Under the pieces are notes generated by a model. It saw only the letters and a list, made by a program, of their open reading frames with translations, did no database searches and had not been told where the DNA came from. Source: Neobacillus cucumis (GTDB lineage: Bacteria > Bacillota > Bacilli > Bacillales_B > DSM-18226). From it: a stretch of 64,000 nucleotides of DNA. Both the position numbers and the translations under genes were made by a program. The stretch spans positions 124,001 through 188,000 of the forward strand of contig NZ_JAEHGC010000007.1 of assembly GCF_016107705.1 (NCBI RefSeq). The letters run 5' to 3'. Position 1 is the first letter of the stretch, and each line of letters opens with the position of its first letter. This document shows, in pieces, positions 56,063 through 64,000 of this stretch.

Positions 56063-57079
56063 TTACCTTCTTATAGGCTGGACAAACGTATTTGCATTAT
56101 TTAAGGGACTTAATAGATGAAATGATTGAAATCTATCTACTTCTTGTTCAATTGGTGTATGTAAAATAAATTCATCCACCTGATAAGTTTTGTGAAGATG
56201 GTTTAAAACTTCCTTTACAAAATGAGGTGTACCCGCAATAATATCTGCTTCTTGTTCAGTGATTTCATATGATTCACCGGATTGCTTTCCAAAAACTTCT
56301 GCTTGCTCAATGGATTGTACCGTAACCGTTCTTCCGCTCTGAAGATGGACTTTGACTATTTTTCTGTCCCCTGTCAATTGTTCTGCTTCTGTCTGAGTAG
56401 GTGCAGCAATAACGGATAATGAAATGATAAATCTTCCATGTGGAAAACCCTCTCGATATAGATTTGCAGCTTTTTCCAGTACTCGTTCATCACTATTGAT
56501 AAATTTAGCAAAAACAAATGATATACCCAAATCAGCAGCAAGCTGTGCACTGTTTGCACTTGCTCCGAGCAGGAAAATTTCTGGTTTTTCCTGAGGAATT
56601 GGTGTTGCTTGAATACCTGCAAGAGGATGATTGACATCAATCGAATTATGAACTAATTCCAATAAAAAAATCATTCGTTCTTTAAAATCTTTACCATCAT
56701 TAACAGTTCCATACTGAAGCGCTTTTGTGGATAACGGAAGTCCGCCTGGGGCTTTCCCAACCCCAAGATTTACCCTTCCAGGTGCCAAATTGGATAAAAC
56801 ATGAAAGTTTTCAGCTACCTTATAGGGACTATAATGCTGAAGCATGACTCCTCCTGACCCAACCTGAATCTTGTTCGTCCGTGCCAATAAGTAGGAAATT
56901 AGTACTTCAGGTGAGGAGCCTGCCAATTGATCCGTATTGTGATGCTCTGATACCCAAAAACGTGTATACCCCCATTCTTCTGCTTTTTGAGCCAGCAGAA
57001 CTGTATTTTGTAAAGCAGTAGAAGCTGTGCTTCCTGGAAAAATCGGACTTTGATCTAAAATACTAAGCTTATAGCTCAT
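56063..57079 (-). CDS. LLM-class flavin-dependent oxidoreductase (YtmO-like)
   Basis: The 338-residue protein starts [20 protein letters not shown] and has [20 protein letters not shown] and [20 protein letters not shown], the bacterial luciferase-like alkanal monooxygenase subgroup. It follows promoter copy 1 and precedes the DszA-type enzyme. ATG follows GGAGGGGAAA. Confidence 0.9.
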   Translation of the reverse strand: MSYKLSILDQSPIFPGSTASTALQNTVLLAQKAEEWGYTRFWVSEHHNTDQLAGSSPEVLISYLLARTNKIQVGSGGVMLQHYSPYKVAENFHVLSNLAPGRVNLGVGKAPGGLPLSTKALQYGTVNDGKDFKERMIFLLELVHNSIDVNHPLAGIQATPIPQEKPEIFLLGASANSAQLAADLGISFVFAKFINSDERVLEKAANLYREGFPHGRFIISLSVIAAPTQTEAEQLTGDRKIVKVHLQSGRTVTVQSIEQAEVFGKQSGESYEITEQEADIIAGTPHFVKEVLNHLHKTYQVDEFILHTPIEQEVDRFQSFHLLSPLNNANTFVQPIRR

Positions 57080-57146
57080 ATATTTTCCCCTCCATTCTAT
57101 TCCGACTTAACAAATATGAAAAGTCTGTTTATATTTGATGATGTTT

Positions 57147-57205
57147 ATCCTAGCACTGAAAATATTAAACTGGCAATACTTTCGTTGATAGGAAAATATT
57201 TAATC
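57147..57205 (-). promoter_or_regulatory. Sulfur-regulon promoter block, copy 1
   Basis: TTGCCA (57171-57176) and TAGGAT (57147-57152) are 18 bases apart; CTATCA (57186-57191) and an AT-rich run lie upstream. Precedes the YtmO-like gene by about 68 bases. Aligns with copy 2 without gaps from CTATCA/TAATCA to TAGGATAAA. Confidence 0.7.
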
Positions 57206-57258
57206 TTAATTAAAAAATTTTATAAAGAGAAGAAACGATGCACAGAGAATTTCATTTT

Positions 57259-57594
57259 TTAACGCAAAACATTAATAAATTCATTCAGACTTTTTGCAAG
57301 TCCTCCATGGCCAAATCGGATAAACTTCTGTCTATCTTTTTCGAGAATTTTATCTTTGAAAAAATCCAAGAATGCCAAAAGCTGAATCCTCCGATAATGA
57401 ATATTGACAATGCCGTACTCATAAAACCATTGATCTATCGTATTATAGACTCCTCTATTCACCTTATACTTTTGATTGCACAAAATAAAAAACTGTAAAT
57501 CAGGCAAATTAAGATATTGAATACTTTCAAAAGATTTTGATTTATTTGTTTTTGAAAAAAAGCAAGCTGAACTCTTACTTTTTTGTGTTTGCAT
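57259..57594 (-). CDS. Hypothetical 111-residue protein of the sulfur regulon
   Basis: A strong AAAAGGAGGAGG site precedes the ATG. The basic protein starts MQTQKSKSSACFFSKTNKSK and contains INIHYRRIQLLAFLDFF-like helical stretches (IVNIHYRRIQLLAFLDFFK). No motif or homologue recognised. It is preceded by promoter copy 2 and followed by copy 1. A plus-strand frame overlaps it but has a weaker start. Confidence 0.55.
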   Translation of the reverse strand: MQTQKSKSSACFFSKTNKSKSFESIQYLNLPDLQFFILCNQKYKVNRGVYNTIDQWFYEYGIVNIHYRRIQLLAFLDFFKDKILEKDRQKFIRFGHGGLAKSLNEFINVLR

Positions 57595-57693
57595 ATTTAA
57601 CCTCCTCCTTTTATATCCAATAACACAAATCAGAACACTAGGAATTAAAACGATACTTTTCCTTTTTTATATTTAAAGTTATGATTGAAATTT

Positions 57694-57750
57694 ATCCTAC
57701 CACCGAGAAGATTGAAATGGTAATAGATTAACTGATTAAAAAATTTAATG
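57694..57750 (-). promoter_or_regulatory. Sulfur-regulon promoter block, copy 2
   Basis: TTACCA (57718-57723) and TAGGAT (57694-57699) are 18 bases apart; TAATCA (57733-57738) and an AT-rich run lie upstream. About 100 bases before the 111-residue hypothetical gene. Confidence 0.7.
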
Positions 57751-57769
57751 TTCACTTTAGAAAATTAAA

Positions 57770-58669
57770 TTAATAAACCATCATATTTTTCTTCTCAAAT
57801 TCTTTAACAGATAAAAGAATATCATTCCATAACTTGGAATACTGAAAACCATTTTTCAAATGAGTCGCAAAAATACGTTGATTGATTTGAAGAATATGAG
57901 AAACATCTATTTCAATTAAATTGCCATTTTCAAGGTCTTCCTTAATGCAGAGGTAAGGTAAAAATCCAATGGCATTTTTGTTAAGAATAATCGATTTTGC
58001 TACCTCAAGATGGTCAACTAAAAATTCGATATTTGGTTCAACATTTGCCACTTCAAACAATTTATGAACCCGATTCCAGTCAAAAGCACCGCATTCAAAA
58101 AATACCAATGGCTCCATGGCTAATTGTTGTACAGATATATTTTCTTGAAATTGAAAAGAGTGTCCAGGATAAACAACTAACCGGACAGAATTATTTAGCA
58201 GCTCATGCTTTTGAATACCACGATGATTAACATCCTTCATAAAGGCGATATCCAGTTGGTTTTGAAGAAGTTTATCGAGCAATACTTCGTTTGGTGCGGA
58301 TATAAATTTAAATCGCAATGCAGGATTTTCCTTCTTTATGAAAGGAAGAGCAAAAGGTATAAAATATTGGGAAGTTATCATATTTGCCCCAATAATAATT
58401 TCTTCAGGATTTTCTTCCCTTTTCAAACGTTTTTTCCCCTCACTATAGGTATTGATAATTTGCTCAGCATAGGGGATAAATGCTTTCCCTTCATCGGATA
58501 ATGTTAAACTCCTCCCCTTTCTTAAAAATAATTCGATACCAAGATCACGTTCTAATGTTTTGATTCTTGCTGTTACGGTTGGCTGAGATAAATACAAAGC
58601 TTCAGCTGCTTTATGAATACTTTCCAAATGTACTACATACATAAAAGCTTCCAGATGATCAATGTTCAC
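57770..58669 (-). CDS. LysR-family transcriptional regulator (YtlI/CysL-like)
   Basis: The 299-residue protein has an N-terminal HTH (AFMYVVHLESIHKAAEALYLSQPTVTARIKTLE) and a LysR substrate-binding domain. The GTG start with GAGGGG nine bases upstream is preferred to a TTG three codons earlier. It heads the sulfur cluster and is the likely activator at the three promoter blocks, by analogy with YtlI of Bacillus subtilis. Confidence 0.85.
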   Translation of the reverse strand: MNIDHLEAFMYVVHLESIHKAAEALYLSQPTVTARIKTLERDLGIELFLRKGRSLTLSDEGKAFIPYAEQIINTYSEGKKRLKREENPEEIIIGANMITSQYFIPFALPFIKKENPALRFKFISAPNEVLLDKLLQNQLDIAFMKDVNHRGIQKHELLNNSVRLVVYPGHSFQFQENISVQQLAMEPLVFFECGAFDWNRVHKLFEVANVEPNIEFLVDHLEVAKSIILNKNAIGFLPYLCIKEDLENGNLIEIDVSHILQINQRIFATHLKNGFQYSKLWNDILLSVKEFEKKNMMVY

Positions 58670-58751
58670 TTTCTCCAACCCCTCTCTTGATTTTTTCGAA
58701 TACCATTGTTGTTAACGAATCCTATAAGGGATTGCTGCATTCACAAAATGC

Positions 58752-58791
58752 AAAAAAGGCTCCTCTACGTGTAATACGTTTAGGAGCCTTT
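58752..58791 (-). terminator. Terminator of the aldo/keto reductase gene
   Basis: On the minus strand AAAGGCTCCT pairs with AGGAGCCTTT around an inner ACGT/ACGT helix, followed by T6. It lies about 110 bases past the stop and ahead of the lysR promoter. Confidence 0.85.
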
Positions 58792-58901
58792 GGGTGACCA
58801 ATCGGCAAATTTCCAATATTTATGATTTTCTAAATTCTACTCCAATTAATCCAATAAGTAAAGTAAGAATTGGATAAAATTTTAAAAACTCCTACATTGG
58901 C

Positions 58902-59741
58902 TTAAAATTCTTCATATACTGCAGGGTCTTGATTGTTTATTCTTCCATCTGGACGGGTTAATTCAGAAATCATCGACATCTCCGTTTCATTCAAGGAGAA
59001 GTCAAAAATCGATATATTTTCAAGTTGCCGCTCAGGTGATGCAGACTTAGGAATGGATATGGCCCCGAGCTGATATTGCCAGCGTAAAATTATTTGAGAA
59101 ATAGATTTGTTATGACGGCCAGCAATCGTTTGAAGTGTTTCATTATATAATACTTCATTTGCTCGAGCTAGTGGACTCCATGATTCTGTAAAAATATTAT
59201 TCTCTTCATGCCATTTTCTTTGCTCGGCTTGATTGAAAAATGGATGTAATTCGATTTGATTGACGCTTGGCTTCACGCCTGTTTCTTTTTGCAAACGTTC
59301 CAGATGTTCAGGCAAGAAATTACAAACGCCAATCGAACGAATCAGTCCTGATTTTTTAGCGTCAATTAATGCTTGCCAAGCCTCAACATATTGATCTTGT
59401 TTCGGATTTGGCCAATGAATAAGATATAAATCATAATAGTCAAGATTTGCGCGATATAAGGATTCTTGAATGGTGGTAACCGCATTCTCATACGATTGAT
59501 ATCGGCCAGGTAATTTAGATGTAATTCTTAATTCTTCTCTTGGAACGGAACTGCATCTAACTGCTTCACCCAAAGTACCTTCGTTTTCATAATTATATGC
59601 AGAATCAATTAATCGATAGCCAGTATCAATTGCACTTAGGATAGAATGGACTCCCTCATTTCCCTTTAGTTTATATGTACCTAATCCAATAACAGGCAAA
59701 GTAAGCCCATCATTTAATAGAATTTCTGGAATAGTTTTCAT
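58902..59741 (-). CDS. Aldo/keto reductase
   Basis: The 279-residue AKR has the (beta/alpha)8 signatures: catalytic Asp and Tyr in GYRLIDSAYNYENEGTLG, Lys in ITSKLPG, His in LYLIHWPNP, and IPKSASPERQLENISIFDF for NADPH. Size and motifs fit Bacillus YvgN/YtbE-type reductases of small aldehydes. The start ATG has AAGGGAG about 11 bases upstream. Monocistronic. Confidence 0.93.
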   Translation of the reverse strand: MKTIPEILLNDGLTLPVIGLGTYKLKGNEGVHSILSAIDTGYRLIDSAYNYENEGTLGEAVRCSSVPREELRITSKLPGRYQSYENAVTTIQESLYRANLDYYDLYLIHWPNPKQDQYVEAWQALIDAKKSGLIRSIGVCNFLPEHLERLQKETGVKPSVNQIELHPFFNQAEQRKWHEENNIFTESWSPLARANEVLYNETLQTIAGRHNKSISQIILRWQYQLGAISIPKSASPERQLENISIFDFSLNETEMSMISELTRPDGRINNQDPAVYEEF

Positions 59742-59872
59742 TAAGTGATTCACTCCCTTGTTTATTGATAGTTTAAGATTAACATAAATATGGATTATTT
59801 TCACAATTTAAATTTTTCAGTAAATAGACTATATTTCAGCTTATATTCCGGAGGTTGGGGCAGACCCTTGAA

Positions 59873-60794
59873 CTAATTGTTATGTAAATGTACTCCTCCG
59901 ACCCACCAATCAATTCCCACTAAATTCATTCGATTTTGCTCCCCTGTTAACACATCTAACCCATAAGAGGTTAATTCCAACTTTGGATTGGAAACGGGTT
60001 GGAGATAATTTGGCAATGGAATATCACTTATAAGCAACGGATACGGTCCTTTCATTAATTCTTTTAAAATAGCTGCTAAATGCAAGTTACTTAAACCATC
60101 GTTAATTCTCTCTTCCATAATGCGAGAAAACAAATCATAAAATAAACATCCCCCTTCACGAATGAAGGATAGCGCTAAATATTCAACTTCATTTAAACCG
60201 GTTTGAAAGGAGGGAAAATAACTTTTATGATCTTGGAGTATCCGAAGGAGAAACGGTAAAGTATGGTTTTTAGGTAAAATCCATTTTTCAATATCCTCTT
60301 TCTCAATGGAGTTATAGGCAGTCCATCCAGTGGTCGCCTCATGGATTTGTTCAGTTGTTATCTTTATTCTACTATCAAGCAGTCCCAATAATTGTTCTGA
60401 TGATAATTGCCCTAATCCATAAAAAGGTGTTATACCAGGATACTGATCAATACTGAATCATCGAAAGATTTTCACAGCTTTTAGAGGATAATTCTGTTAG
60501 TAAGTACATGAGCATGATTTGATCAAATCGGTCATGCTCAAACCAGAGAATAACCTCCTCTGATTTCGGTATCCCATATAATATGCGATCTTGATTTTGA
60601 CAATTTTGAATAAAAATTTCTGAAGGAATTTCAAGTTTTTCTTCAAAAAAATGAGCACGTTTTTTTATTTGCTCTTCTTTTGACCAGGTTAAATTTAAGG
60701 GACCAAAATCATACATTTCTCTCCAAACCAGGATGTCCCCCTCTATTTGTTTAATTTTATTACCAACTACATCGCCATTTACAATATGAATCAT
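59873..60794 (-). pseudogene. DUF1835/DUF3658 protein gene split by a one-base frameshift
   Basis: The first part (60794-60447, MIHIVNGDVVGNKIKQIEGD) is a DUF1835 domain and ends prematurely at TGA. The second part (from about 60450 to 59873, with TPFYGLGQLSSEQLLGLLDS and TSYGLDVLTGEQNRMNLVGIDWWVGG) is the DUF3658 C-terminal domain in another frame. Deleting one base near 60455 restores LSMISIDQYPGITPFYG, so a single-base insertion explains it. Real mutation or sequencing error cannot be told apart. Intact product would be about 306 residues; function of the family is unknown to me. Confidence 0.78.
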
Positions 60795-61003
60795 TAAATA
60801 CACTCACCTTTTTTTCTGACTATTTTCTACCTATAATCATAACTAAGTAAATTGGAACAAATTGCTCCTTAAAATATCGAGTATTCTGTATTATCATAGA
60901 ATTCATCATTAAAAAAATTTGAAATAGTGCCGACCCCCTTATCAATGAACAATTTAAGCGGTGTTGGGCTATTTTTTTTGCTAGAAGTTTGGGGGAAGTT
61001 TTT

Positions 61004-63010
61004 ATGATAAAAAAAATAATTACAACCTTGTTCGCGTGCTCCATTTTACTTTGCGGAAATTTCTCTGTTTCCATATTAAATCCAGAGGAAGTAAAAGCCT
61101 CCTCCTATAACAATTTAGCTCAACTCCCTTTCATGGGCTGGAGCAGCTGGAGTTCGATTCGTAAACACCCAACGGAGCAAAATATTAAAGCGGCAACTGA
61201 TATTATGGCAGCAAAATTTAAATCGCACGGTTATCAATATGTCAACCTTGATGATTACTATCAGCTTGATTGGACCACGACCGTCGACGAATACGGCAGA
61301 TGGGCGGTGGGCCCTAAAAAATTCCCACACGGTATGAAAGCCCTCGGGGATTATATCCACAAAAAAGGATTGAAATTTGGTCTGTACGTCACTCTTGGTA
61401 TTCCGAAAGGAGCAATCGATCAAAATACACCAATTGAAGGGACGCCCTACCACGCTAAAGACATCGTAGACCTGAGCAAAGGCCAAAAAGTAAGTTTTAA
61501 TTTTGATCATATGTATTCTATCGATTATTCCAAGCCAGGGGCACAAGAATATATTGATTCTTGGGCAAAACTGTTTGCTTCCTACGGAGTGGATTACCTA
61601 AAAATTGACGGTGTACGTCGCGTTGATATTCCAGATATCAATGCATGGGCCAAAGCACTGAAGAAAACAGGAAGACCGATTCATGTGGAGTTGTCTAATA
61701 ACCTCGATATTGACGCTGTTCCAAACTGGAAGGAAATATCCAATGGCTGGCGGACCGATCATGATGTGGAAAGTTACGGAAAGCCAACAACTACTGATTG
61801 GGAGCATGTTTCAAGAAGATTTGCGCATGCCGCAAAATGGCAGCCCCATGCCGGTCCAGGCGGCTGGAATGACTTTGATTCACTAAATGTGGCCAACGGA
61901 AATAAGGATGGTCTTACAAAAGAGGAGAAACGTTCATATGTTTCTTTGTGGGCAATTGCCGCCTCCCACTTCGTTATCGGAAGCGACTTGACCAAACTAG
62001 ACGATTTTGGGATAAGCCTCTTAACGAATGACGAAATTATTGGTGTGAACCAAAGTGGGGTGGCCGGAAAACGTTTATTCAAAACCCCTACCTCTCAAGT
62101 ATTCTATCAAAAACTACCTGACGGGTCATACAACATAGGCCTCTTTAATACCGGTTCATCTAAACAAAACGTAGAAGTCAATTGGTCGGATTTAGGAATT
62201 CACGGTTCCGCTTCTGTTCATGATATGTGGAGCCATCAAGATTTAGGAAACAAGAATTCAGGACTTACCGCACATCTGTCCCCTCATGCTTCTCAGATGA
62301 TCCATGTCGTACCGGCTTCATCCCTTACAGTTTCTCCTAAAAGTGGGGCTAGCGAGGTTGATCCTGCTCATGTTTCGTTAAACTGGGGTACTAATTCAGG
62401 TGCGGGCAGCTATCATGTGCTTGTGGCAACAGATTCCAGCTTTACAAATATCGCGTTTGATCAAACTGTATCTTCAACATCTGTAAACATTAAGAACCTT
62501 GGGTATGATAAACGTTACTTCTGGAAAGTTTCTTCCGTATCGGGTGCAAGGGAAAAGCAACTAGGGATTTTTTCCTTTCATACAAAAATGACAACTGTTC
62601 CAGATTCTCCAGACTGGATATTGTCAAACAGGAATAAGAAAGAATCTGATTCTGTTTTGGTTAAGTGGAATCCGACAGCTGGAGCTGCTTTTTATACCGT
62701 TTATCGGAAAAAGGTGAATATCCTTGGATTCAACAGCAAGTACAAACCCATTGCATCCAATTTAACGGAACCAACCTTTATAGATAAAACAGCCACTAAC
62801 CAACTGGGCGTTACCTATTCCTACACCGTAACGGCAAAGAACGCAATAGGCGAAAGTACAAAGTCTACAGAGGTTCAAACAAATAACCTTTCATCTGATA
62901 AAATGGCAGTCCTTCTAATTGGATATTCTTTCATAGTTATTATTGTAATCTTCTTTAGTATAGCAAGAAAAAGAAAACATGGGGTCACTCCCCCGGTGCG
63001 AACGCTTTAA
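61004..63010 (+). CDS. Secreted, membrane-anchored GH27 glycosidase (alpha-galactosidase-like) with fibronectin type III region
   Basis: The 668-residue protein has an N-terminal signal peptide (IITTLFACSILLCGNFSVS). A GH27 catalytic domain of about 370 residues follows (LPFMGWSSWSS, YVNLDDYYQ, the nucleophile Asp202 in DYLKIDGV, likely acid/base Asp252 in GWRTDHD, AGPGGWNDFD). Next are two fibronectin-III-like modules (~residues 430-630). A C-terminal transmembrane helix (MAVLLIGYSFIVIIVIFF) with Arg/Lys tail completes it. It would act outside the membrane on alpha-linked sugars; alpha-galactosidase is most likely, isomaltodextranase-type activity possible. ATG follows GGGGGAAG. Confidence 0.88.
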   Translation: MIKKIITTLFACSILLCGNFSVSILNPEEVKASSYNNLAQLPFMGWSSWSSIRKHPTEQNIKAATDIMAAKFKSHGYQYVNLDDYYQLDWTTTVDEYGRWAVGPKKFPHGMKALGDYIHKKGLKFGLYVTLGIPKGAIDQNTPIEGTPYHAKDIVDLSKGQKVSFNFDHMYSIDYSKPGAQEYIDSWAKLFASYGVDYLKIDGVRRVDIPDINAWAKALKKTGRPIHVELSNNLDIDAVPNWKEISNGWRTDHDVESYGKPTTTDWEHVSRRFAHAAKWQPHAGPGGWNDFDSLNVANGNKDGLTKEEKRSYVSLWAIAASHFVIGSDLTKLDDFGISLLTNDEIIGVNQSGVAGKRLFKTPTSQVFYQKLPDGSYNIGLFNTGSSKQNVEVNWSDLGIHGSASVHDMWSHQDLGNKNSGLTAHLSPHASQMIHVVPASSLTVSPKSGASEVDPAHVSLNWGTNSGAGSYHVLVATDSSFTNIAFDQTVSSTSVNIKNLGYDKRYFWKVSSVSGAREKQLGIFSFHTKMTTVPDSPDWILSNRNKKESDSVLVKWNPTAGAAFYTVYRKKVNILGFNSKYKPIASNLTEPTFIDKTATNQLGVTYSYTVTAKNAIGESTKSTEVQTNNLSSDKMAVLLIGYSFIVIIVIFFSIARKRKHGVTPPVRTL

Positions 63011-63040
63011 TCCGCCGGGGGTCGGACCCCATGTTTCTTT
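62975..63040 (+). terminator. GC-rich hairpin overlapping the GH27 3' end
   Basis: AAACATGGGGTC pairs perfectly with GACCCCATGTTT; an inner CCCCCGG/CCGGGGG helix extends it, and a T-rich stretch follows. The outer 5' arm lies within the last codons of the gene. It is much more GC-rich than its surroundings and may be a dispersed repeat used as a terminator. Confidence 0.75.
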
Positions 63041-63050
63041 TCTTTCCATA

Positions 63051-63731
63051 TCAAAAAGCAACTTTTAATCGATTGGTTAATATGTCAGTAAACCGCCTTC
63101 TCATAAATGCATTTTGAAAGATTTCTTGACCTGTGATGCTTAATAAATCATTTTTGGTGATACCAAGATCATTTTCTAGGAAATCGATTCCCAAGTCTTC
63201 TTCGTAAACTTGGATGATATATTTTGCAGCCTCTTCAGGCGAGCTAAAAACATGAAAAGATAACGCAGTTCCATTTAATTTTAGCCAGTCTTCATTAAAA
63301 CTTCTTGACCACTGTTTTATTTTCTCCATACATAAATGGTTTTGGTCATCCCAACTATTATTTAACGCAAAATAAATTTCTTCCATTTTAGTTATTAATT
63401 TTATTTGATCTGGGTATTCATCCTTGAATTCGTCCAAAAGCTCTCCAAGGTCTTCTTCAAAATAATATTGATACTCCATTTCCGGATTAATTACTCCTAT
63501 AAAGGCCGTAGGAAGATAGATAAATTTTAAAAATCCGTGGACACTTTGTGGATTGGGATAAACAGCCCAAGCGTTTTCTGATTGGTCACTATAAGAGTTA
63601 AGTATTACTGGATTAATAATCACAGAATTCTGTGTTATAGGTTGGTTCTCAAAAAGGCAACCCCATAACTCCTCTTCTAGTCTTATCTTATTTCTCCAGT
63701 AATCTGCAATGGAATATTTACTTTGTTTCAT
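63051..63731 (-). CDS. Hypothetical protein of 226 residues
   Basis: An acidic soluble protein beginning MKQSKYSIADYWRNKIRLEE, with IYLPTAFIGVINPEMEYQYYF and a C-terminal SITGQEIFQNAFMRRRFTDIL. No signal peptide, membrane helix or known motif seen. The ATG is preceded by TTAGGAGGTCCT. Convergent with GH27. Confidence 0.65.
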   Translation of the reverse strand: MKQSKYSIADYWRNKIRLEEELWGCLFENQPITQNSVIINPVILNSYSDQSENAWAVYPNPQSVHGFLKFIYLPTAFIGVINPEMEYQYYFEEDLGELLDEFKDEYPDQIKLITKMEEIYFALNNSWDDQNHLCMEKIKQWSRSFNEDWLKLNGTALSFHVFSSPEEAAKYIIQVYEEDLGIDFLENDLGITKNDLLSITGQEIFQNAFMRRRFTDILTNRLKVAF

Positions 63732-64000
63732 AGGACCTCCTAATCAAGTATGAAGAATTCCAATTTTTCATTTATCCCATTCATATTCTAATCCTAAATC
63801 CTATATGTTTAATCAATCCACTTAAAAATTCGCTTTCACATTCTAAAAGTTGTTTTGGTTAATAATTCATATTTATACTATATTCTCTATTTCAAGAGGA
63901 TTTTCCTGTTTTATTTTGCTGTTCCACCATTTTACCTATCCATTTTAATTCGGGCTTTAAGGAAACTCAAAAAAGACTAGAAAAAAAGAAAACCACAGTG
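63732..64000. other. Intergenic region at window end
   Basis: AT-rich sequence upstream of the 226-residue gene, probably holding its promoter; no frame, RNA or clear hairpin is seen here. Confidence 0.4.

Noticed and set aside
57238..57498. Plus-strand 86-codon frame overlapping the 111-residue gene
   Set aside because: Its start is weaker than the AGGAGGAGG site of the opposite frame, and its direction disagrees with all neighbouring genes.
60920..60980. AAATAG/CTATTT pairing with T8 just before the GH27 start, a possible attenuator
   Set aside because: Apart from the six outer pairs the arms do not match well, so a stable terminator is unlikely.
1..64000. Prophage, insertion sequence, integrase, tRNA or rRNA genes
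   Set aside because: No transposase, integrase or phage structural proteins and no tRNA/rRNA-like sequences were recognised anywhere in the window.

Overview
The window is chromosomal DNA of a Gram-positive, endospore-former-type bacterium of the family Bacillaceae. The AT-rich composition, purine-rich Shine-Dalgarno sites (AGGAGG-type), frequent GTG/TTG starts and many intrinsic terminators fit this. So do the gene sets: Des/DesR, DbpA/YxiN, YrhE-YrhF-type formate dehydrogenase, the Bacillus megaterium-style cobI operon (CbiW, CbiH60, CbiET, long CbiX), SdpRI, rbsRKDACB and a ytlI/ytmI-like sulfur cluster. I see no rRNA, tRNA, insertion sequence, prophage or CRISPR array. The genus cannot be fixed from the sequence alone.

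Layout. 1-3500: an M20 amidohydrolase (cut by the window edge), a dipeptide-epimerase-type enolase-superfamily enzyme and a probable regulator. 3600-5600: the fatty-acid desaturase gene des with a decayed desR, no desK, an apparently intact operator and a duplicated leader. 5700-12000: DbpA helicase, a cysteine-rich CWC protein, a methyltransferase, a paired SMR exporter, an M24 peptidase and an SDR. 11950-16900: the formate dehydrogenase locus (fdhD and a DUF2294 gene divergent from fdhF and a DUF1641 gene), with a strong terminator-like hairpin in the fdhF leader.

16900-32940: one minus-strand cobalamin operon of seventeen genes. It runs from a sigma-A promoter through a cobalamin riboswitch and then cbiW, cbiH60, cbiX, cbiJ, cbiC, cbiD, cbiET, cbiL, cbiF, cbiG, cbiA, cobT, SUMT, a nitroreductase, pduX, bluB and a HoxN/NixA Ni/Co permease. 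It covers uroporphyrinogen III to cobyrinate diamide, plus lower-ligand synthesis and activation (BluB, CobT) and threonine phosphate (PduX). Amidation by CbiP, CbiB, CobU/CobS and the adenosyltransferase are not in this window.

33000-40500: a three-gene unit of unknown role (methyltransferase, Uma2-like nuclease fold, hypothetical), selO, an sdpRI pair without its toxin, and a 781-residue protein with two isoprenoid-synthase-like halves. 40500-46300: ribose operon rbsRKDACB under a LacI-type operator that is also a perfect cre. 46400-48400: small genes of uncertain role.

48460-58670: a sulfur-acquisition regulon. It has a LysR regulator, two LLM flavin monooxygenases, an esterase, a glutaredoxin, an amino-acid ABC transporter, a GNAT, an FbpA-like small protein and an SsuE-type flavin reductase. 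Three near-identical promoter/operator blocks sit in front of three of its units. 58700-64000: an aldo/keto reductase, a frameshifted DUF1835/DUF3658 gene, a membrane-anchored GH27 glycosidase and a hypothetical protein.

The most promising leads are the fused isoprenoid synthase, the three-copy promoter block of the sulfur regulon, the fdhF leader hairpin and the decaying Des thermosensing locus.
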